Source of the DNA: Adiantum capillus-veneris
Taxonomy: Eukaryota; Streptophyta; Polypodiopsida; Polypodiales; Pteridaceae
Direction of reading: 5' to 3'
DNA length: 64,000 nucleotides
Assembly: GCA_014529385.2 (NCBI GenBank)
Contig: CM043945.1
Location: 1,416,312 to 1,480,311, forward strand
Both the position numbers and the translations under genes were made by a program. Below the pieces are notes generated by a model, which worked only from the letters and a program-made list of their open reading frames with translations, made no database searches and was not told where the DNA came from. Shown in pieces: positions 56,123-64,000 of this stretch. Each line of letters starts with the position of its first letter. Position 1 is the stretch's first letter.

Positions 56123-58114
56123 TATTCCTTATCGCAAATTCATGAAGAATTGGTATTGCAAAATCCAAACCAAGTTACCTCATTTGCTAGTTGAATTCCC
56201 TGGTTGATCTTACTTTCTCGGTAGTATCCTCTAGTACCTGCAATCTGTCAAAAATGCTTGATAGCTGTGAGCTTACAGCCATTCCTGTTAGTTCTAGCTT
56301 TTAATCAACAAGATTTAGCTAGCTTTTTCAATAGCACACAACTTCTCACATAACATCAACAATTTAGGTCCAATTTCAATTTGGAAAGGGCCACCAGGGT
56401 CCTATGGACTAGCTCTTTGTGTGGTGAAATTCTGCTTCTATTCTGACTCAGAGGAACATGGATCGTGATCCATGTTGGGAAGCCAAATGGACTTTTCTTG
56501 ATACCCTCAGATTCAACATGATTAGGAGGTATTATGGTATCAAAATTTTTATAAATGAACCTCTGGATTGGAAGCTAGGTCAATTATGTCACTGTACCAG
56601 AGTTCCTACCAGTTTTGGGCTTTTCGTATGGTTTTTTGTATCCAAATTCAATTTTGAAATGACCACTAGACTCTCTGTGATGCCCTGTAGATATGGTACA
56701 ACTTTTGTATCAAACTGTGATAGAGCAACATGGATCGCGATCCATGTACCTTAGTGTTAGAATGTATTGAAACTTGACCCGCAGCTAGCCCTTGGCCTAC
56801 TAATGCTGGCTATATGGTTTTTGAATGTTTTGGAGTTTTTTACGTCAGCCAAAAGTCAGTTTTAGGGTATGTTCCAATGGTTTCTCCCTTGATCTGATTT
56901 TGCCCTCTTTTTCAACTTTTTTGATAAGGGTCCCTTGGGAGAAAGTAGTTCAAATGTTATCACTTTTCTACTTGCCCAATATCAGCTCAAAATTCTAAAA
57001 AGGTACATGGATCGCGATCCATGTTTGGCATAATTTTGGACTGATACTTTGTGAGTTTGTGATAAAAGGTTTCATGATGTTGTTCTCCAAACATTTTTTG
57101 ATTTGATCAACTTTTTCCAAAACAAAAGCAAGATTTTGTGTCTATTTTGCGTCTTTTTGCAAACAACTCCTTTTTTGGTATTTTGATCAGGTTTTTCCAC
57201 TTTTTGTCGATGGCTCCTTTTGGAAAAGTTGTTCCCTTAGTAATTAGGAGTGCATTGGTCAAATTTCACTATCAGATGTCTACCTGGTACATGGATTGCG
57301 GTCTATGTTGGGAAGCATCTGGTCATGTTTTTTGGTTTTGCTGGTTCCCTACTTCTAGCTGATCCCAATTCTCTTCCCTTTTTGAACTTGGACAAGTAAA
57401 AGTTTAGTTTTTTCCTATTTTCCTCAATTTCCAAGATTTTGCTCTGCTCAACCCAATTTCTTGATTTAAATGATCTTTTAGCACTCTATTTCTGACCAAA
57501 CTCAAGGTTCTGGTGCTTGGGAGCCTATTCTAAGCAAAGGAAATAGTTTTGTCCCATTTTTCCAGAAAGGTACATAGATCGCGATCCATGTTGGACTGAA
57601 AAATTGGAAATTTTTTACACAGTCTACTTTTAGCAAGTGTGTATATCCCCTTTCTGAAGGTTTTGCTGGGTTTGGTTCAATTTTGAAGCTCTAATCATCA
57701 ATTTTTCAACTTTTTAGAGTTATGGTCTTCAACACCAAAATAAGGTTTTTGATAGTTTTTTCCTCGATCCTTTTGGCCCCGAATGATGGTGTAAATTGTT
57801 ACCTAACCTACTCCTATAAACTGCAATAAATCCACAAACATAAATGAATGTAACAATATAAAAACGACAACGAAGTGTGTGGTGGAACAGTCCTTTTCAA
57901 GAATGGGAAAATCAAAGAACGAAATACTCTCTTGTACTTCACTCACAGCTTTCTTTGCTCATAAGGAGTAGCACTGGCTAGTCTCGGACTCCAGTCTCTA
58001 CTAAGCACTAAACCTACGTCTACCTGCTTTAATGTTATGTGTAAGCGGAATGGGTGTCAAAAGCTTTGGAATGATTTTTTGGTACATTGAGTCACTCACC
58101 ACCTAAGGATCGGT
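56123..58114 (-). other. gypsy-2 long untranslated leader
   Basis: About 2 kb between PBS and ORF1 with no coding content recognised. It holds the palindrome array listed separately. Confidence 0.6.
56456..57591. repeat. gypsy-2 leader palindrome array (5 copies, about 280-bp period)
   Basis: Copies at 56456-56475 (CGTG centre), 56728-56747 (perfect), 57005-57024 (perfect), 57289-57308 (three changes) and 57572-57591 (one change, in the left arm). The spacings are 272, 277, 284 and 283 bp. Perfect form ACATGGATCGCGATCCATGT. Several copies are preceded by AAGGT and followed by TGG. Confidence 0.93.
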
Positions 58115-58134
58115 TTCCCTGACAGTGGCGCCAA
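58115..58134 (-). promoter_or_regulatory. gypsy-2 primer binding site (tRNA-Asp type)
   Basis: The minus strand reads TTGGCGCCACTGTCAGGGAA directly after the LTR end, the same class as the gypsy-1 PBS. Confidence 0.86.
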
Positions 58135-59024
58135 TGTTAGCGGGTCGCCGCGACGAACATCTTTAGCATAGCTCTTTTGTACTAACACAATATCAATATA
58201 CAAGGAAGCGACTCGGGATGGGGTATGGAGATTTAATGAGAGTGTCAATCTCACAAGTGAACTCAGAGACCTACTCATACTACGAAAAAACAAAATCAAC
58301 CATTTCCTAGTCAGAAAATCAGTATGCGTCCAATCTCACAACTCTAGGTCATCATGCCTTTTCGACATCCAAATGAATTCGAAATGCAATGAAACTTAAG
58401 GAGAAGTATTACAACACCTAGGGGCACAATTCTACCAAGTTCTACAACCATCTAGGAAGGTACATAAATCACCATCCATCACAAAAAATGTGCAAAAAAC
58501 TAAAATAGAACTATACAGAAAGGTCCCCATTAAGCATAGAAACACTTATCCATGGTCAAAACATCAAAAAACAACCATTTTAACCTTCAAATCAATGCAT
58601 TTAGCTCACAAGAAAAGCGTCGCAAACCACAACAGAATTGAGAATGGTTATACTTAAATTCTAGAGCAAGAGACAAGGAACACAATGTGCTATATTCTAT
58701 TACCAGTCCATGACAAAAGTGGATTACAACTTGTAATAGCAAGAGGCTTCCCACAGTGAACGTTTAAAAACTCCTTTAAGCTAATGATCTCCTTTTGTCT
58801 GAAACTAAGGGTTTTGACTTAAAGGCTAAGGGAACTTTTCTACGGCCATTTGGCCACTTACAAGGGTGTAGATTCAGAGAGGCTGAGAGGGTATGCCAAA
58901 ATATATTACAATTACAAATCTTCATTAGCTGAATTACACAGCTTCGTTCAAAAAAATGAGAGAGTATTACAGGGTTTGGTGTACATCCGCCTGTTATGTG
59001 TCAGTTTGTTGTGTCCACCAAACA
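58135..59024 (-). repeat. gypsy-2 5' LTR, 890 bp
   Basis: On the plus strand it starts TGTTAGCGGGTCGCCGCGACG and ends CCACCAAACA. It is the inverted partner of 34113-35004. A decayed palindrome lies at 58462-58481. Confidence 0.9.
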
Positions 59025-59335
59025 ATATCCATCGAGAAAAATCACAGAAAGAAGGATTCAAGATAGGAACCAAAATCTTAATATATGATGATCTTGTTAA
59101 AAGATACAATGAAGATAAATCTTTTCAGATGTCAATAAGTCCATCCATCAGATTATCACAAAAGCAACTATCACAAGCAGGGCACATATTAGGTGTTTCA
59201 TCCATATGAAGAATTTACTGTGAAATTGTTGTACTAATGTCTCTAGTATGAGGTGAGAAGTTAAAGGTCCCTCTAAGAGGTAAACCAAAATGAGGGTAAA
59301 GATATATCTTTCAATGAGGAAGGAATTGTGCAAGA
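59025..59335 (-). repeat. Unit X copy A, left part
   Basis: Reverse complement of 40640-40929, including the Cys-cluster coding segment. It borders the gypsy-2 5' LTR directly. The match ends near 59335. Confidence 0.82.
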
Positions 59336-59399
59336 AATGTTGAGATGTAGATAGAAAGAGAGAGTGACGAAACAAGAGATACACTATGTACGCTCAAAC

Positions 59400-61376
59400 A
59401 AAGACTGATTCATATTCAGGACTATGGAAAGGATCCCCTTGCTAAACTAGAAAATGTCTACTAAGAAGAGGAGTTGGAAAGGGCAAAGGATGAACAAGTT
59501 GGAACATTTGATCTAACAAATCCTAAACCTTCCAACCAGCCTCCCTCCCTTGTTACTACAAATGTACCCTCTCCACCTCACACAGAATCAAGTAAGCCTA
59601 AGAAAACTCACCAAGAAGAAACTAGAACAAAGAAAAAGATAGATCCAGTGCCAGCAACATTGGGGGCAACTAAAGTAAAAGAAGAAGAAATCAAGATGGA
59701 GATGCATGTGGACGTAGAGCAAAATGAGCTACACAAGAGCCTTTAGAGAAAGTGAAAAGCCCAAAAGAGCTCAAAGTAGGAACCCCTAAAGATGCAACAC
59801 CTATTGATGAAACAAGGCTTGAGAAAGATAAGGATCAAACAAGTAGAAGCAACCAACACACATCTCACTGCAAGGATTGATGTAGAAAATACCTTTGTGG
59901 AAGATTATAGCTATCTGGATAAGCAATCACAAGTGGATATTTCTAGCTTGAAGGATACCAACACTCAATAGCTGGTTGAACATCAAAATATGACTGGACT
60001 AGTGGATTAGATGATGACTTTTAGTGAAGACCAAGAAAAGAATCTACAAGTGGTCAATGCTACTCTATTGGATGAAAATGAACATGTCCAATGGTTAAAA
60101 ACCCAACTAGAGGTATCAGACCTCCAAGCAGCCAGCATACCAAGCAATGGAAAAGAGAAACAAGGACTTAGGGATAGAGCTAAGTTAGAGCATACGCAAA
60201 GGAGAGAGATCTTGCTCTCTTTTATGACAAAAAAAGAGAACTACCAAAAGTAGATCGATGACCTACAAGCTTCCTTAGTGCTATCACAAGAACAATCGAA
60301 GGGAAAACAAAAGGTACAAGAAAAAGAGTTTCCAAAAACATTGCCAAAGGATACTGGGGCACAAGAGTTCTACAATTAGATGAGGACGTTGATCCAACTA
60401 TAGTGCCATGAGAGTCCTCGACATTTGAACTTGAGGTAGAACAAGAGCCCATTGATAGCTTCATCACTGAAGTAGAGAAATACCTTAATGGCAATATAGA
60501 GTCTGAGACCAAAGATGTATGGAAAGAGGCCATGGTTTGGGAACATAGGATCCTTCACTTAGCTAATGTGACTCAAGTCACTTCCAAGTAGATCACTGAA
60601 ACCTAGCACTAGTAGTCTCTCCCCTATCCACTCATCAAATATTAAATTCTCAAGGTAAAATAATGTCTTATCAAAGATCAAGACTTGATAATGTAGATCA
60701 AAACCACCCATCTTGGATAATGTATTGGCTAAAGAAACATGCCAAGTAATTCATTCTCTACACTCAAGCTCCATCAAACATTAGAAACGACCCAACCTTT
60801 TGTCCAAGGCCAAGAGTCCAAATGTGGGGAAGCCATCAATTGATTCTAAAGAAACATTTGACATGGCTCAATTTCCCAAGACTCAATCCACCTAAAGGCA
60901 AAGCTTTAGAGACTACATGATCAAGACAGTCTCAATAGCTATAGAGATCTTCAAGAGGATACATGATCTTACATGTATCATGTTCACCAAGATCACCAAG
61001 ATGCTCCTTACCTGCATCAAAACCTTACACCATGCATAGCAGACAAATTCTCTCTGGATGTCTTTTCTTAAGGGCAACTAGGGGCTATGCTATGACTTAT
61101 TCGATCAACCACTTGATGAAATTTTCTATGGATTTTATGCTAGAGTTATGTTCTGGTCATATTATTACATACAGACCTTTGAAAAGGCATAATACAGGGT
61201 CCAAAATATTTGGCCCCATGGTGGAAAACCTTTGTGCCAGGGTTGTTGGCTACACCACATTGGAGCTCAACACTCCTATTGACTTACAATTCTTGGTTGA
61301 AGCTAGCAAGAAGTTACGCATCAAGTATGATTCTCTGAAAGGGCTAAAGAAGCAAACGAATCCCACAAGTTAGATC
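59400..61376 (+). pseudogene. gypsy-3 aORF, 3' part
   Basis: The plus-strand frame is kept over long stretches with stops: 59474-59746 (Pro/Lys/Glu-rich linker), 60011-60253 and beyond (coiled coil, IDDLQASLVLSQEQSKG), then near 61115-61190 DEIFYGFYARVMFWSYYYIQTFEKA in two adjoining segments, homologous to the gypsy-1 and gypsy-2 C-terminal domain. Its own 5' half, gag and pol are missing. It is the third family carrying this protein. Confidence 0.72.
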
Positions 61377-61418
61377 ACTACCGAATCCCCTAAAGTTGTG
61401 TCGTGGATGAACCAATCT

Positions 61419-61432
61419 AGGAGGAGGGAAAA
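61419..61432 (+). promoter_or_regulatory. gypsy-3 polypurine tract
   Basis: AGGAGGAGGGAAAA directly precedes TGTTAGCACATTG, the probable start of a 3' LTR. It is placed soon after the aORF end, as in the other elements. No strong hairpin was found beside it. Confidence 0.7.
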
Positions 61433-61944
61433 TGTTAGCACATTGCTAATCATAGCCTATATATATCTAGCCTATGATGTAATCTTTTTTTTTGTTTTTA
61501 TCAATCTATACACCTATAACCCTAAGCCCTCGTAACTCTTTGACTTTTAAAGTTAATTTGTAAATAATTATGTGACTATGAGCGAGACAAAGTGGGGCTA
61601 AATTTTTCCACATTGCATCAATGTAATCCTAGGCTGCAAAAGTCTAGAAAGTTTCTCATTTTTTAATCCAAAACCTTTGGCTAAGGTGTGAAAGCCAATT
61701 TTTGTAAAACCTAAGAGAGTCTTTTTGGATAATAAGCGTTACAACTATTTCTCAGAGCACTCTTTACTCTCTTGCTTCCTTCCCAAGCTCATAACTCCCT
61801 CATTGTTAATCTCTAGGGTGCATTCGAGGCTTAAAATAGTTAGGTTAAATCTACCTTGAAGATAATAAGCGCAATTTTGGAAAGTGGTCAAAAGGGGGAC
61901 TTGAGGACATAGGAATATGTCATTAGATGTTGCATATACATCCT
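61433..61944 (+). repeat. Probable gypsy-3 3' LTR (end not determined)
   Basis: Begins TGTTAGCA after the purine tract, with TATATATAT near 61459. No partner LTR in the window, so the 3' limit is unknown and the end given is only where a coding-like region begins on the other strand. Confidence 0.4.
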
Positions 61945-63742
61945 CTAAGTTTTGTCTCGTTTGGACTTCATTTTCTTGGTGAATTTTTGAGATTTATTTG
62001 CAGTGTCATCATTAGCAAATGCTACCTGACACGCAACAGTGTAGATTTGAATAAGATAGGGATTGAGTGTGTTTTTCAAGAGCTTGAAAACCTCTCTTAG
62101 CCACCATGCACTAGTCAAGTCCACTTTATCCCACGGTATGACATTTATGTTCGTGGTTCTCACTGCCACTACAATAAGATAGCGAGGCTTGGCATTAAGG
62201 GAACCGCACACTTAGCTATGAATTTTTCACCAATAGAAGGAACCCTTTTCCTGCTTAGTTTGTAAATTTTTTTCAAGAAATTGTTTCAAAGCCCTTCTAT
62301 ATGTAAAAATGTGAGAAAATATAGAATAAATAATCCCTAATATTGTACCCATGTGATACACAATTATTTTCTTGTAGTGACCCCTTGAGTTATAAAGAGG
62401 TAACAAAATTTCTTAAAGATGGTACTATCTTTCTTGTTAAAGAGTCAAAGTGATCCATTCCATGGTGGCCCTCAGGAGACTCCAATATGAAACATGTTTT
62501 ATTAGTGATATCAATTGCTTTAAGACTCCATTGTGAGATGTGGCAAGACCACTGGACATTGTCAAAAGCCTCCAAGACGAAAATACAAAAATGACATAGG
62601 GTTGCAGAAGAACATACTTTTCATGGTAGGGATAGAGAAGGAGCTCACAAGTCTCAAAGTCAATATTGGCTAGCCAATTTCTTATGTCAGAATCAATTCT
62701 CAAATAGTCAAAGATGGTTGGGTCAACCATGTCCACTTTATGTTGAACATTTACCTTATAGTCATGCATCAATAATCTACGAATAAATTCAAAGAACACT
62801 TATTAACTATGAACAATATACCAAAAGCACATATAGAATGTTGATGGTTAGACAAACCTCAAGGATGCTAGGACAATATGGTCATTGATCTCTTTTTACC
62901 AGCCTTTGAGAATATCCATAGATTCAACATCCATGGCCCAATATAATATTTTCTTCAAAGAAGGTCATCCTCTAAGAAGGTAGACACATTGAATCCATTG
63001 GGATTGACACTTCTTAGGAGTGAAGGGAGTCGAGTTTCAATCTCTTTGAGTTCCTTTGTTTCTAGCTCCTCCTTGTCAACTTTGGGCTCCTCCCCTTCTT
63101 CCATAACAATCCTCCTCCTCTATGATGTCCTCAACCACCACTTTAAGCTCTTTTTCCTTTCTGGATAGGGGTAGGTTGAGTATGTTGAAGGTTTTCTCAT
63201 CTTGAAGAGGTACTTGTTCAAGAATTTTGTTGATCTGTATCTTAATCTCCTTAGGATAATCATATCTTTGTACATAAGTGCGACCATGTGAGAGTGGGTT
63301 GCACATATGTATGCATCTTGGAAGAGTTCAATCAAAAAGTCTTCAGCAACCTCTTGCATACATGCCAAGGAACCTCTTGTCCATCTCATATCAATCTTAA
63401 ACCGCTATGTTGTTTTCCTATAGAGCCTTTGAAAAGGAAGCCTTGGAATTGCAGCTGTTAGATCCTTTTGTGCTCTCCTTATCTCCCTCAAGCATCTCAC
63501 CTTCCAAGAGAATCTTCTTTTCTTTACATGTGGGAGTTTTGTACCAACTCCCTTGTTTCTTGGAAGATGCAATTTCTTTATCCCCCTTTGAGCTGTCACC
63601 TTTATCTCCTTTAGAGCTTTCACCTTTGTCTCCTGGTTTCAAAATTTATGGTGCTCCTATGACATCTCCTGATTTGATATATTTCCTAAGGACCTTCCTT
63701 GCAGCTTGTTTATTCCTTTCCATATCTAAAACTTATACCTAA
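61945..63742 (-). pseudogene. Unidentified decayed coding region
   Basis: Several minus-strand frames look coding by composition: from the ATG near 63724 (MERNKQAARKVLRKYIKSGD, stop, then a Lys/Gly/Asp/Ser repeat of GDKGESSK type), 63389-63120 (EDFLIELFQDAYICATHSHM), 63306-63076 (acidic, VVVEDIIEEED), 62799-62437 (DPTIFDYLRIDSDIRNWL, CELLLYPYHEKYVLLQPYV) and 62211-61945. I recognise no family. It may be the aORF of another gypsy element or a host gene with introns. The start and internal joins are uncertain. Confidence 0.4.
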
Positions 63743-63829
63743 AGAAAAGAAAATATAGATCCATAGAGTTACTTTACTCTTGCTTTCAAAATCATTTCAC
63801 TATCTTAAACCTCCTCTTCATTTACTTGA

Positions 63830-63980
63830 AAAGGACACAATCACAAGAAGCTTCACCAAAAATCAAAGTTGTGTCCTCTTTAGACATAAATAGTGTAGTC
63901 GGACGCATGTACAACTACTCTATTTTTGCTTAAGGAGGACACCATCACAAAAAAAATCACAAAATATTTTGTGTCCTCCC
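63830..63980. repeat. Two neighbouring inverted repeats
   Basis: 63830-63881 pairs AAAGGACACAA with TTGTGTCCTCTT (one mismatch). 63934-63979 pairs GGAGGACAC with GTGTCCTCC, with AAAATATTTT in the loop. Both share the GGACAC...GTGTCC core and a following ATCACAA, so they are a tandem pair about 103 bp apart. Confidence 0.65.
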
Positions 63981-64000
63981 TACACAAGGAGTCTTTCTTG

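Larger units (their letters stand above)
41800..59024 (-). mobile_element. gypsy-2 main body (5' part), minus strand
   Basis: Same architecture as gypsy-1 but clearly a different family: LTR, Asp-type PBS, leader with palindromes, ORF1, gag, protease, RT-RNase H, two zinc modules, integrase, second protease-like domain, N/Q-rich tail, internal purine tract, palindromes and the aORF, which stops abruptly at about 41800. The missing 3' part and LTR are at 33018-35004 on the opposite strand. Total length with that part would be about 19.2 kb. Heavily decayed. Confidence 0.9.

Overview
The window looks like repeat-dense chromatin of a land plant with a large genome. I see no intact host gene. Nearly everything is LTR retrotransposon, decayed by point stops (mostly TAG, as expected from deamination of methylated CAG), small frameshifts, nested insertion and rearrangement. 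Plant signs are a copia element primed by initiator tRNA-Met, giant Ty3/gypsy elements with Asp-tRNA-type primer sites (TGGCGCC...) of the Athila/Tat kind, and a tRNA-derived SINE. The copia gag resembles what I recall from ferns and other non-seed plants, but that is a weak guess.

Layout. 1-24729: gypsy-1, minus strand. Its right-hand 5' LTR is 23791-24729 and its 3' LTR (1-593) is cut by the window edge. Reading leftwards: PBS, leader with palindromes, ORF1, gag, protease, RT-RNase H, two zinc (H2C2) modules, integrase, a second retropepsin-like domain, an N/Q/K-rich tail, an internal polypurine tract, four palindromes spaced about 285 bp, a long additional ORF (aORF), the 3' polypurine tract and the LTR. 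A young copia element (3900-9440, TSD CACTC) sits inside the aORF. 24.8-25.95 kb: a decayed protein-kinase-like gene. 26-27.9 kb: non-coding, with a tandem duplication. 27.9-41.8 kb: two copies of a two-part repeat (units X and Y), now in opposite orientation, plus a SINE, an 82-bp hairpin element and microsatellites. 33.0-35.0 kb: the 3' end of gypsy-2 on the plus strand. 41.8-59.0 kb: the rest of gypsy-2 on the minus strand. 59.3-61.4 kb and beyond: the 3' end of a third element, gypsy-3. 61.9-63.8 kb: an unidentified decayed minus-strand coding region.

The most interesting material is what gypsy-1 and gypsy-2 share although their sequences differ widely. (1) Each carries its own perfect palindrome with a CGCG centre, repeated at about 270-285 bp, once between PBS and ORF1 and once between the pol region and the aORF. 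(2) Each has a second protease-like domain after integrase. (3) Each has a doubled H2C2 zinc module before the integrase core. (4) Each has an internal copy of its own polypurine tract beside a small hairpin. (5) Each has a long coiled-coil aORF of unknown function, whose C-terminal domain is also found in gypsy-3. (6) Both gag genes have a TAG at the same codon. Together these outline a retrotransposon lineage with a second, separately framed downstream unit (purine tract + hairpin, palindrome array, aORF). A single inversion of about 33.02-41.80 kb would rejoin gypsy-2, and its matching target-site duplications support that model.
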